A stretch of DNA of 23,196 nt from IMG/VR virus record IMGVR_UViG_3300030390_000396, positions 1 through 23,196 of that record; one strand, given 5' to 3'. Below the pieces are notes generated by a model. It had not been told where the DNA came from and made no database searches. It saw nothing but the letters and a program-made list of their open reading frames with translations. Shown piece by piece: positions 6,958-12,976 of the stretch (position 1 is its first letter; each line of letters starts with the position of its first letter). Source of the stretch: a virus. The translations under genes and the position numbers were made by a program.

Positions 6958-7349
6958 TGGATAGCCTTTTTTACACAATGCGGATCGTGCTGCTCTTGTA
7001 GTAATTCTAATACTTGAAACCAACCATCTGGCAGCATTAATGTTTCTTTACCTTTTGTAGGTGTCAGCTGCGTAACTCTAAGGCTAACAACTTCTCTATT
7101 CTCATTGGCTTGATAGAAAACCAGGAAGGAAGGTAAACTAGCTAGATTGGCTAACGCTTCAGTAGTCGTTGTCGCTTTCCACGTCTGGCCCCGATCAAAG
7201 CACGTCTCGGCCAGATACAACGGAATTTTACAAACCTTGCAAATACCAACCGCATCCATATCAATCATGTAAACTTGATTATTTCTGCACCACTCGGAAT
7301 ACGGATCGCCAGTATTAAAATAATTACCTTTTAAAGTTCCTCTAACCAA
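6954..7349 (-). CDS. Possible PD-(D/E)XK-like nuclease next to the methyltransferase
   Basis: A 131-residue protein starting at a TTG at 7349 that overlaps the end of the methyltransferase gene and has a strong GGAGGT Shine-Dalgarno 5 bases upstream. The core shows YMIDMDAVGICKVCKIPLYLAETCFDRG and later ALANLASLPSFLVFY. A D-x-D, then a strand ending in an acidic residue, then a P-S-F-L-V-F-Y strand recalls small PD-(D/E)XK nucleases, but the usual Lys after the Glu is replaced (E-T-C). A CxxC pair may bind zinc. The nuclease reading is tentative. Its stop overlaps the next ATG. Confidence 0.4.
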   Translation of the reverse strand: MVRGTLKGNYFNTGDPYSEWCRNNQVYMIDMDAVGICKVCKIPLYLAETCFDRGQTWKATTTTEALANLASLPSFLVFYQANENREVVSLRVTQLTPTKGKETLMLPDGWFQVLELLQEQHDPHCVKKAIQ

Positions 7350-8253
7350 GTTCTACCTCCATTATAGCTTTTCCGATTTCTCTTGCGATTTGTGGAACGA
7401 TTGAGTTTCCGAGTGATTTAATTCTGTTTGCTCGATCTTTGTCCAATTCATAGGATAACCCATTAACATTTCTACAAATGTCGGATTGAGCTTCCCACCA
7501 ACTTTCGGTTTTTCCAGAAATTCCATTGCATCTTGAAGTCTTGCTCCGTATGTCATGTGTGGTTTGTTTTTTTTCCGTAGTATGAAACCCCCAGATTTTG
7601 TTCTCTCTACTCTGCTCGATTGTGGGGTGTTGATGTTCGTTGCGTTTGGTGTTGGATACATCATGTGAACTACTTGGGTTAGAGGTGGCTTTTGACCCCC
7701 CGATGATTTCTTCCTCGGGTTCTTGAACTCGTACTGATCGAATGTTGTTGGTGTTGGAAATGTTCTTCTCATTGCAGCCGATGATCCAGACACGTTTTCT
7801 TTGATGCCATGCACCTTTACCGCTAGCTGGTATAATAAGACTTTGCGTTTCGAAACCTTCGCTTTCCAAGTCATCGTGGATCTGTCTGAACACCATGCCG
7901 TCTTGGATGTTAATAATGCCTTCAACATTTTCCCCAATGAACCATTTGGGTTTTGTCTCGGATACAATTCTAATAGTCTCATCCCAGAGGAAGCGATCAT
8001 CGTCTGTTCCTCGTCTTTTTCCCGCAACGGAGAATGGTTGGCACGGGAACCCTCCAGTAATGACATCTGCTCTAAATCTTTCTCCTTTGACATTCCTTAC
8101 ATCATCCTCGATTGGTACATTTGGAAAATTCTTTCGTAATACTTTTTGACAAAACTTATCTTTTTCAACAAATGAAATAGTTTTAAAAAATCCCGTGCTT
8201 TCCAAACCAAGCGAGAAACCACCAATGCCAGAAAATAAATCAAGCACATTCAC
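7342..8253 (-). CDS. dcm: Cytosine-5 DNA methyltransferase
   Basis: A 303-residue enzyme transferring a methyl group from S-adenosylmethionine to C5 of cytosine. Motif I is DLFSGIGGFSLG (5-16), motif IV GGFPCQPFS (67-75) with catalytic C71, motif VI GENV (107-110), motif VIII HQRKRVWIIG (150-159). The target-recognition region spans about 160-255, with the Ser/Asn/Thr-rich ISNTNN and VSNTKRN units common in phage enzymes. Motif X is SLGNSIVPQIAREIGKAI near the C-terminus. All catalytic motifs are intact. It probably protects phage DNA from host restriction. The start overlaps the upstream stop by 4 bases (ATGA). A long second reading frame is nested within it. Confidence 0.95.
   Translation of the reverse strand: MNVLDLFSGIGGFSLGLESTGFFKTISFVEKDKFCQKVLRKNFPNVPIEDDVRNVKGERFRADVITGGFPCQPFSVAGKRRGTDDDRFLWDETIRIVSETKPKWFIGENVEGIINIQDGMVFRQIHDDLESEGFETQSLIIPASGKGAWHQRKRVWIIGCNEKNISNTNNIRSVRVQEPEEEIIGGSKATSNPSSSHDVSNTKRNEHQHPTIEQSRENKIWGFHTTEKKQTTHDIRSKTSRCNGISGKTESWWEAQSDICRNVNGLSYELDKDRANRIKSLGNSIVPQIAREIGKAIMEVELG
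7362..8093 (-). CDS. Candidate overlapping gene nested in the methyltransferase gene
   Basis: An alternative frame, offset by one base from the methyltransferase, is open for 243 codons from the ATG at 8093. Its product is not random-looking. It has SSGMRLLELY, then PNGSLGKMLKALL, MTWKAKVSKRKVLLYQLAV, two FPTPTT/YPTPNAT units and GGKLNPTFVEMLMGYPMNWTKIE. From memory, phage proteins with the order SSG...GPLGSL...LTWK...LLFQLxxS, LPTPxAxD, LNPxxVEWLMGxPxGWT recur in databases as hypothetical or methyltransferase-related. The same DNA encodes motif VIII and the EAQSDICRNVNGLS segment in the main frame. No Shine-Dalgarno is evident at 8093. Whether it is translated, alone or by frameshifting, cannot be told here. 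Confidence 0.4.
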   Translation of the reverse strand: MSKEKDLEQMSLLEGSRANHSPLREKDEEQTMIASSGMRLLELYPRQNPNGSLGKMLKALLTSKTAWCSDRSTMTWKAKVSKRKVLLYQLAVKVHGIKENVSGSSAAMRRTFPTPTTFDQYEFKNPRKKSSGGQKPPLTQVVHMMYPTPNATNINTPQSSRVERTKSGGFILRKKNKPHMTYGARLQDAMEFLEKPKVGGKLNPTFVEMLMGYPMNWTKIEQTELNHSETQSFHKSQEKSEKL

Positions 8254-8486
8254 AGATCTCCTTTGTTTCTAAATTCTTTGACTTGCTCGTCTAATTTTTT
8301 TACTAAATCTTTGTTGCTTTGATTTAAGTTTTTATTAATTAATTTGACGTTAGCGTTTTCCTCTGAAAGTCGATCTATATCTTTTTTTAAACTTTCTATT
8401 TTTTCTTGAAAATCTTTTGTTTGTTTAGCTCTAGCTTTGTTTTGCGTAATGACATCTGGTATTCCCCATCGTGTTTGATCTGTCAT
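8250..8486 (-). CDS. Small coiled-coil protein
   Basis: A 78-residue protein. After a short start (MTDQTRWGIPDVITQNKARAK) the rest is a charged, heptad-patterned helix with IESLKKDIDRLSEENANVKLI and later LVKKLDEQVKEF. A dimeric coiled coil is likely. The stop overlaps the methyltransferase ATG as ATGA, and its own ATG overlaps the upstream stop, so it belongs to the same translation-coupled early operon. The front RWGIPD resembles DNA-packaging or HTH leader peptides only weakly; no family is recognised. Confidence 0.6.
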   Translation of the reverse strand: MTDQTRWGIPDVITQNKARAKQTKDFQEKIESLKKDIDRLSEENANVKLINKNLNQSNKDLVKKLDEQVKEFRNKGDL

Positions 8487-8773
8487 TTGAAAGTTATCTC
8501 CGTTACTTCATGCACCCAAGCTGCGGGAATAGTTGTGACGTTACCAACTGTTAAAGATCCATCTTCGTCATCAATAATGTAATCAGTAAAGATTGTTATT
8601 TTTTCTTTTGTGTGAAGTAATTTATAACCCAAGGAAACGGGAGCAGCGGGTTTTGATGCTATTGCTTTATCAAGCTGCATCCAGCCGCTATCGCCAACCG
8701 CATCCAACCAACGCACCTCAACTAATGGATAATTATTTATAGTACCAGTTAATTTTTGTTTCTTTTTATTCAT
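8483..8773 (-). CDS. Hypothetical early protein (YPLVEVRWLDA family)
   Basis: A 96-residue protein from the ATG at 8773, which overlaps the end of the Cro-like gene by 8 bases. A longer in-frame extension to 8899 would read through the Cro gene and is unlikely. It contains YPLVEVRWLDAVGDSGWMQLDKAI, then GYKLLHTKEKITIFTDY and VGNVTTIPAAWVHEVTEI. I recall small phage proteins with the same V-x-W-x-DA, SGW and IPxxWVxEI pattern in lambdoid-type early regions, without known function. It looks like a compact beta-rich fold. Regulation would be from the Cro promoter. Confidence 0.6.
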   Translation of the reverse strand: MNKKKQKLTGTINNYPLVEVRWLDAVGDSGWMQLDKAIASKPAAPVSLGYKLLHTKEKITIFTDYIIDDEDGSLTVGNVTTIPAAWVHEVTEITFK

Positions 8774-8963
8774 AAAAACTGGCTGGCATAACCTTGCCTT
8801 TTGTTTTCTCTTTAATGATTTTAATCCAATTACGACCAGGCATTCGAGATCCCTTGCACCACCTAAATATTGTGGTTGCTGGTGAAACACCCACAACACC
8901 TATTAAATCAGCTAATTTTTTATATGATAAACCTTTTGTAGTTCTAAATTTTTCTAATTGCAT
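8766..8963 (-). CDS. Cro-like HTH repressor
   Basis: A 65-residue protein. The HTH reads LSYKKLADLIGVVGVSPATTIFRWCKGSRMP (about 12-42), and the size fits Cro-type regulators. It is transcribed away from a CI-like gene across a 139-base divergent region. The recognition helix VSPATTIFRW resembles the CI helix VSPVTTFRW, so both probably bind the same operators. A possible -10 (CATAAT, minus strand, 8977-8972) lies so close to the ATG that the mRNA would be leaderless or nearly so. It would open the minus-strand early operon leading to the methyltransferase and terminase genes. Confidence 0.75.
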   Translation of the reverse strand: MQLEKFRTTKGLSYKKLADLIGVVGVSPATTIFRWCKGSRMPGRNWIKIIKEKTKGKVMPASFYE

Positions 8964-9102
8964 TCATTGTCATTATGGAAATGAAACCTTGTTGGCAATA
9001 GAAAGTTGCCAAACTTGTCAACATATAACCAGAGTTGTAAATTACTGTAATTTTTGGTGTAACACTATTGACATAACCAATGCTTTCTGTTTCATTGCCA
9101 CC
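8964..9102. promoter_or_regulatory. Divergent CI/Cro promoter and operator region
   Basis: The clearest site is the perfect inverted repeat TTGGCAA-7-TTGCCAA at 8992-9012. A further half-site, TTGTCAA, follows at 9015-9021. A small palindrome ATTACTGTAAT lies at 9041-9051. On the plus strand TTGACA (9068-9073), 17 bases, then TTCATT (9091-9096) could drive CI from a start close to its ATG. On the minus strand CATAAT (8977-8972) lies just before the Cro ATG. The operator lies over the minus-strand promoter's upstream part, as expected for repression of Cro. Confidence 0.6.
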
Positions 9103-9834
9103 ATGGTAAAAGTTATTGATATTAAAGATATTAAAGATAATAACTCAGATATGTATTTAAAAAAGAAAATGTTAGAAGTTGGAATGGATAGTAAAGAGCT
9201 TGCCTATAAAATGGGTGTATCTCCAGTAACAACTTTTAGATGGGAAAAAGGCGAAAGAAAAATTAGTCCAGAGCAAGCAATATTAATTGCTAAAATTATT
9301 GAATGCGATCCTTCCGATATATTATTTCCAGCTAAAAAAGTTGATACCATAGAATTACATTCTTACGCAGAAGATTACATAGTTAAAAGATTACATAAAA
9401 AAAATTTTAGAGATATTATTGTGCCTGGTGGTTTTTACACACCACAAACAAAAGCTGTTCAATTTTATGCGCCTGGTAGAGAAGCTCATAACGAAATACA
9501 TTTATTTGAAAGATCTGGAGCTACAGATTATGATTATGATGGTTTTAGTGAAGATGCTATCAACAGCACTTGCTATATTGAGCCAAGTGATAAATGTAGA
9601 AAAAAAGGTTGCCGTGATGTTATTTGTTTAATTGAAATAGATAAATCTCAGCCGACATTTAGATTAAATTTATTACATCCAGAAACTAAAAAACCAATGA
9701 CAAAACTTACTTCAACTAATGTAGATCCTAGAGAAATTAAAATTGCTGCACCACGAAAAATGACTTTTTATGAAAGTTATAATAAATATAAGCCAGGCAG
9801 ATTAGCTTCTAATAAAATAAATCCTTACAAATAA
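9103..9834 (+). CDS. CI-like prophage repressor
   Basis: A 243-residue protein from the ATG at 9103 (an ATG at 9151 is also possible). The frame stays open upstream of 9103, but that part would run through the operator region and opposite the Cro gene. The HTH at about 17-60 reads MLEVGMDSKELAYKMGVSPVTTFRWEKGERKISPEQAI. The C-terminal 170 residues do not show the G-x-SM-x-P serine or the lysine of S24/LexA self-cleaving repressors. Instead there is a segment of Tyr, Asp and Cys (CYIEPSDKCRKKGCRD) then DVICLIEIDK, a domain I do not recognise. It should hold the lysogenic state by binding the TTGGCAA-type sites. Confidence 0.75.
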   Translation: MVKVIDIKDIKDNNSDMYLKKKMLEVGMDSKELAYKMGVSPVTTFRWEKGERKISPEQAILIAKIIECDPSDILFPAKKVDTIELHSYAEDYIVKRLHKKNFRDIIVPGGFYTPQTKAVQFYAPGREAHNEIHLFERSGATDYDYDGFSEDAINSTCYIEPSDKCRKKGCRDVICLIEIDKSQPTFRLNLLHPETKKPMTKLTSTNVDPREIKIAAPRKMTFYESYNKYKPGRLASNKINPYK

Positions 9835-9843
9835 TTATCCACA
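9835..9843 (+). promoter_or_regulatory. DnaA box (TTATCCACA)
   Basis: TTATCCACA, starting directly after the repressor stop codon, is identical to the strong E. coli DnaA-box consensus. A single box is not an origin. It lies in a gap of 107 bases with AT-rich DNA and repressor half-sites, so host DnaA could take part in replication or in control of the recombination operon. Chance occurrence in AT-rich DNA cannot be excluded. Confidence 0.35.
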
Positions 9844-9861
9844 ACCTACACAACCTCTGAT

Positions 9862-9941
9862 TTTACCTATTTGGTAATTTAATTTGCCAATAAGGTTTAT
9901 TCTGTTTACCAATCGTTCTCATAAAGTATTTAATTTGTATT
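9862..9941 (+). promoter_or_regulatory. Promoter and operator of the recombination operon
   Basis: The inverted repeat TTGGTAA-6-TTGCCAA (9871-9890) lies inside a wider imperfect dyad, ACCTATTTGG to CCAATAAGGT. A third half-site, TTACCAA (9906-9912), overlaps a possible -35 TTACCA (9906-9911), which is 17 bases from TTTAAT (9929-9934). That places the transcript start at or next to the ATG at 9942. There is no Shine-Dalgarno, which again suggests a leaderless mRNA. The sites match the CI/Cro operator, so the operon is probably silenced in the lysogen. Confidence 0.5.
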
Positions 9942-10874
9942 ATGATTACAGACGATTTTTTAGATGACATTAAAGATCTGCCAGAGTGGGTAGAATTATA
10001 TAAAATTAATCATCACTCCCCATCGCAACTTAATGCAGCAGACGATATGTGGAGCTATAAATATTTATATCTAACACAAGAGCAAAGACGCAAGCTGCCA
10101 ATTAATTCTAAAATGTTTGCTGGTGTATGTTTAGGCGACATGGGTATTTTAAAGTTTGGTAAATATTTATGGGAAAATAAAATTGGTAAAGGTTTATGCA
10201 AAGTAGAGATCGCACCACAAAGAAAAATTTTTGATAAAATTTTAGATAAATATAATGGTTACGAACCAGTTGATGAAGCAGACAAAGCACAACACGATGT
10301 CGGAAGATTAGGATTAGCAAAATCATTTCAAACTTTAAAAGATGGATTGAGAGAAATTAATTTAACCTCCCCTATTGAATGTGAAAGATCTGTAGATTTA
10401 ACTCTTGATGGCTGCATCCTACCTACGATTGGCCGTATTGATTTTGAGGATCCAGAAAATTTTGTAGAAATGAAAACAAAACACAGAAAGAAAAACAGAC
10501 CCAGAAAAGATGGTACTTCAAATTATTCATTACCTAAATTAGATGAAGGTTATCTTGGATGGGAGGAGCATATCAGCCAGGTGGCGTTTTATTATTTTGC
10601 TTGTGAAGAAAAAAAGAAACCACACTTGTTTGTAATGAATGAAGAAAATTACAAAATTTTTACCCCAGAAAATTGCGAGGATTTAAAACCAGAGAACTTG
10701 CGCAAACGTCTTAACAAATTAACTATGGTAGCCAGGCGTAGAGAAAGAGTGATGTCTAATCACGCTGGTAAAACTACTTGGCATCAAGATATTGCTCCAG
10801 ATTTTAACCACTTCTTTTGGAAGGGTATGGGAGAACATAAAGATATTGCAATGAAATTATGGGGTTTAGAATGA
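9942..10874 (+). CDS. PD-(D/E)XK exonuclease of the phage recombination system
   Basis: A 310-residue nuclease. The catalytic signature is GRIDFEDPENFVEMKTK (164-180): D167 then E176-x-K178, the PD-(D/E)XK pattern of RecB/Cas4/lambda-Exo type enzymes. An upstream Gly-rich helix, GVCLGDMGILKFGKYL (61-75), and a later Gln/Tyr helix, HISQVAFYYFACEEKKKPHLFV, also fit this superfamily. It would resect double-stranded ends so that the annealing protein encoded two genes downstream can pair the strands. The next gene's ATG overlaps the stop as ATGA. Confidence 0.8.
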   Translation: MITDDFLDDIKDLPEWVELYKINHHSPSQLNAADDMWSYKYLYLTQEQRRKLPINSKMFAGVCLGDMGILKFGKYLWENKIGKGLCKVEIAPQRKIFDKILDKYNGYEPVDEADKAQHDVGRLGLAKSFQTLKDGLREINLTSPIECERSVDLTLDGCILPTIGRIDFEDPENFVEMKTKHRKKNRPRKDGTSNYSLPKLDEGYLGWEEHISQVAFYYFACEEKKKPHLFVMNEENYKIFTPENCEDLKPENLRKRLNKLTMVARRRERVMSNHAGKTTWHQDIAPDFNHFFWKGMGEHKDIAMKLWGLE

Positions 10875-11116
10875 AACAAAATATATCAGTTTTAAATGTG
10901 CAGCCGTGGCTGCTGAAAAAGAATTTAGCAAAGAAAAAAAATAATTATAGAGGTTTGCTCCTTGTCGTAATTATAGCCTTGGCTCTCTTGGCGGTTAGCT
11001 TTGTTAAATATAGCCAGAGTAGTCGTGCAGCGATGTATGACAAGGGTTTCAATACAGCAGTATTCTTTTCCCTTCATTCAAGCTCTGGCTATGCAAAAAA
11101 GGAGCTGCATGGGTAA
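10871..11116 (+). CDS. Small single-pass membrane protein
   Basis: An 81-residue protein whose ATG overlaps the exonuclease stop (ATGA). It has a basic front (KKNLAKKKNNYR), then one hydrophobic helix (GLLLVVIIALALLAVSFV, about 32-49), then a polar tail (about 32 residues) with YDKGFNTAVFFSL. The lysines before the helix suggest the N-terminus stays in the cytoplasm. A membrane protein between exonuclease and annealing genes is unusual. Superinfection exclusion or a link of recombination to the membrane can be imagined; nothing in the sequence decides it. It overlaps the next gene by 8 bases. Confidence 0.6.
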   Translation: MKQNISVLNVQPWLLKKNLAKKKNNYRGLLLVVIIALALLAVSFVKYSQSSRAAMYDKGFNTAVFFSLHSSSGYAKKELHG

Positions 11117-11693
11117 CGTCATAAATTTAATATCATTAGAGACTTATCTTAAAACATTAAAAACAAAAGGTGGTATGTGGGAGTTTAAGCCTGGCAAATG
11201 GATTATAAAACATTTGGAAGTAGAAGGATTGGCCCAACATTACAATATTGAAACAAACATAGATCTAGTACATTGTAATTTAGATAAAGACATAGCAGTT
11301 GTTAAGGCAGTTGCATTACATAAAACCAAAAAATTTACAACACTTGGAGAAGCCTCTCCTAAAAATAATCAATTTGATTACCCAGTAGCGATTGCAGAAA
11401 AAAGAGCTGTTGATCGTGCAATCTTAAAAGCATTGGGTATTCACGGCAATGTGTATTCCGATCAAGAAATGCCTAATCAAAAACAAAACAACAATGAAAA
11501 CTCAGGGATTAAATTAGATCATGTAGATGTAATTTTAGAAAGGGTAAAAACTATAACCCACCAAGCAAATTTAGAGCAGTTAAAAAGTCAAAATAAAAAA
11601 TTTTTAATGCAGCTCAAAACACAAAATTTAACAAGGTACGAAGAAGTAAAAAATGCCTTCTTAAATAGAAAACAGCAATTAACCAAAGGATAA
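11109..11693 (+). CDS. Probable single-strand annealing protein (Rad52-like)
   Basis: A 194-residue protein from the ATG at 11109, which has AAGGAG 6 bases upstream. An earlier in-frame start at 11001 would lie inside the membrane protein gene and is rejected. The body carries a WEFKPGKWIIKHLEVEGLA segment, then VKAVALHKTKKFTTLGEASPKNN, then YPVAIAEKRAVDRAILKALGIHGNVYSDQE. The G-E/D-A-S-P-x-N followed by AxAEKRAxxRAILxxLG is like Rad52-type annealing proteins (G-x-AxxxN, then AETRAxARALR). The C-terminal third is a lysine-rich coiled coil. Position after an exonuclease supports a recombination pair. Biochemistry is inferred. Confidence 0.6.
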   Translation: MGNVINLISLETYLKTLKTKGGMWEFKPGKWIIKHLEVEGLAQHYNIETNIDLVHCNLDKDIAVVKAVALHKTKKFTTLGEASPKNNQFDYPVAIAEKRAVDRAILKALGIHGNVYSDQEMPNQKQNNNENSGIKLDHVDVILERVKTITHQANLEQLKSQNKKFLMQLKTQNLTRYEEVKNAFLNRKQQLTKG

Positions 11694-11699
11694 ATATAT

Positions 11700-12011
11700 A
11701 TGGCTGATTTTAAGAAACCACAAGATCCAAACTGGGTGGCAACATTTAGTTTGAAACGTAACGCAGACAAAGATCCAAAAGATCCATCTACTAGCAATAG
11801 ACCCGATCTTGTTTTATCAGATAGCGATAAAATAAATGCTAAAACTAATAAACCTTATAGAAAGAATTTTACTATAAATGAGGTTTGGATGGAGGCATCT
11901 GCTTATATCCAGGATGATAAATCTTTAAAGATTACTATCAAGAAAACGGGAACGGGTAACGGAGCTATAGCTCAACCAGCACCGCAACCTCTTGAAGAAG
12001 CTCCCTGGTAA
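11700..12011 (+). CDS. Hypothetical protein, possible ssDNA-binding partner
   Basis: A 103-residue protein with AAAGGA about 10 bases upstream of its ATG. Middle segments ATFSLKRNADKDP, RKNFTINEVWMEASAYIQDDKSLKITIKK look like beta strands of a small barrel. The C-terminus is a Pro-rich linker ending in PLEEAPW, acidic with a final aromatic residue, which recalls the tail by which single-strand-binding proteins recruit partners (D-D-D-I-P-F type). Together with the annealing protein and exonuclease this suggests a ssDNA-binding role, but no family is recognised and the idea is weak. Confidence 0.5.
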   Translation: MADFKKPQDPNWVATFSLKRNADKDPKDPSTSNRPDLVLSDSDKINAKTNKPYRKNFTINEVWMEASAYIQDDKSLKITIKKTGTGNGAIAQPAPQPLEEAPW

Positions 12012-12017
12012 TACAAA

Positions 12018-12239
12018 ATGGAACAATATGGTTTAACTGAAAAGCAACTAAAACTTTTTAAGTTTATTAAAAACTATATTGTAAAAAAAAACGTGTCGCC
12101 ATCTTATGATGAAATGAAGGTGGCGATAGGTGCTAAATCAAAATGTACGATTGGTGCAAGAATAAAACAACTTGTAGAACGAGGATGGATAAAAAAATTA
12201 CCAGGAAAAGCAAGAAGCATTCAGATAGTAAAGCAATGA
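12018..12239 (+). CDS. LexA-type DNA-binding domain protein
   Basis: A 73-residue protein that is almost entirely one winged HTH. It reads LTEKQLKLFKFIKNYIVKKN, then SPSYDEMKVAIGAKSKCTIGARIKQLVERGWIKK. This is the pattern of the LexA N-terminal domain (LTxxQxxxLxFIxxYIxxxxxxPSxxEI...LxxxGxI) without the self-cleaving peptidase domain. It could bind SOS-type sites or modulate the host or phage repressor. It lies in the recombination operon and its stop overlaps the next ATG (ATGA). Confidence 0.7.
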   Translation: MEQYGLTEKQLKLFKFIKNYIVKKNVSPSYDEMKVAIGAKSKCTIGARIKQLVERGWIKKLPGKARSIQIVKQ

Positions 12240-12481
12240 CGCATTCAGATATATTTAAAGAATTTAATTATGAATGTTTGTCTGAACAAGTTGGCGGATC
12301 TCATTATAAAGATTTAAAAGTATCCCCAGCTTATTTTATATGTGAGAATAAACTCTTGTTTGCTGAAGGAAATATAGTAAAATTAGCGTGCAGACATCAA
12401 AATAAAAATAAAGCTGAAGATATTAAAAAAATAATTCATTACTGCAAAATAATTTTAGAAAGAGATTATCCCGATGAGTAA
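12236..12481 (+). CDS. DUF3310 protein
   Basis: An 81-residue protein; the ATG at 12236 overlaps the stop of the LexA-type gene. It contains VGGSHYKDLKVSPAYFICEN, then LLFAEGNIVKLACRHQNKNKAEDIKKIIHYCKIIL. This matches DUF3310, in which HYxxxxxxPxxFIxxNxLxFxxGNxIKYxxRxxxKxGxxDLKKAxxY is the core. Such small proteins are common in early phage operons; a link to nucleotide metabolism has been suggested from annotation of relatives as nucleotide-kinase-like, but the role is not established. It overlaps the next gene by 8 bases. Confidence 0.75.
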   Translation: MTHSDIFKEFNYECLSEQVGGSHYKDLKVSPAYFICENKLLFAEGNIVKLACRHQNKNKAEDIKKIIHYCKIILERDYPDE

Positions 12482-12743
12482 ACGGATTGAAAAATTCTGG
12501 AACGGAAGTGCTAGCTTTACTGCTACTGAAATTTTTGCTTCTGTTGCTGATGCTGCAAACCAAATGGTACCTAGCGATGCAGCTTCTTTTGAAGTTGATG
12601 GTAAAACTGTTAGCTTTGAGTTCGCTAGAATAAAAGAGGTAAACGATGGCGATAAACCATTACCAACATCTGAGCCAAAAGATAACTCAGATCGAGAAGG
12701 AACGAAAGTCTCTGAACGCAAAGATCACGAGACTAAAAGTTAA
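12474..12743 (+). CDS. Hypothetical protein
   Basis: An 89-residue protein that begins within the end of the DUF3310 gene. The first 58 residues look folded (RIEKFWNGSASFTATEIFASVADAANQM, then FEVDGKTVSFEFARIKEV). The last 30 are hydrophilic and rich in Asp, Lys, Ser and Glu. The hydrophilic part overlaps, in another frame, the start of the next gene. No family is recognised. The folded part is the better-supported piece; the tail may be a by-product of the overlap. Confidence 0.5.
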   Translation: MSKRIEKFWNGSASFTATEIFASVADAANQMVPSDAASFEVDGKTVSFEFARIKEVNDGDKPLPTSEPKDNSDREGTKVSERKDHETKS

Positions 12744-12852
12744 AAACGGGGGAATGTATCCTCCAGGAATTGCGGCTATAAGTAAAACAGCTCACTCAAA
12801 ATTGATTGCTGTTATAAGTCTGCAAGACCAACTAAGTAAAATAGAAGCCTAA
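12646..12852 (+). CDS. Small hypothetical protein, overlaps previous gene by 98 bases
   Basis: A 68-residue protein. The ATG at 12646 has a good Shine-Dalgarno, AGAGGT, about 6 bases upstream. It begins with a polar helix (HYQHLSQKITQIEKERKSLNAKITRLK), probably a coiled coil, then NGGMYPPGIAAISK and a second short helix with LQDQLSKIEA. The 98-base overlap with the previous gene is long for a phage, but each frame has its own reasonable start. Function unknown. Confidence 0.5.
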   Translation: MAINHYQHLSQKITQIEKERKSLNAKITRLKVKNGGMYPPGIAAISKTAHSKLIAVISLQDQLSKIEA

Positions 12853-12918
12853 ATATTTTACATTAGAACTATTCCAATCTGATTAAATTCAGATACCCTC
12901 CCTACGCCTAAATAAACT

Positions 12919-12976
12919 TACCAACTTGGCAAAATAATATCTTGACTATTGCCAGATAGGTAATTATATCTATTGT
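12919..12976 (+). promoter_or_regulatory. Promoter with repressor half-sites before the small-gene cluster
   Basis: TTGACT (12942-12947), 17 bases, TATATC (12965-12970) is a good sigma70-type promoter. The expected start falls at about 12977, the A of the next ATG, so the first transcript would be leaderless. Half-sites TTACCAA (12919-12925), TTGGCAA (12926-12932) and TTGCCA (12949-12954) surround and overlap it; they match the CI/Cro operators at 8992 and 9871. The gap from 12853 to 12918 shows nothing else clear. Confidence 0.55.

Noticed and set aside
8794-9102. Upstream extension of the CI-like repressor (103 more codons)
   Set aside because: It would run opposite the Cro gene and through the operator and promoter, and its residues show no domain.
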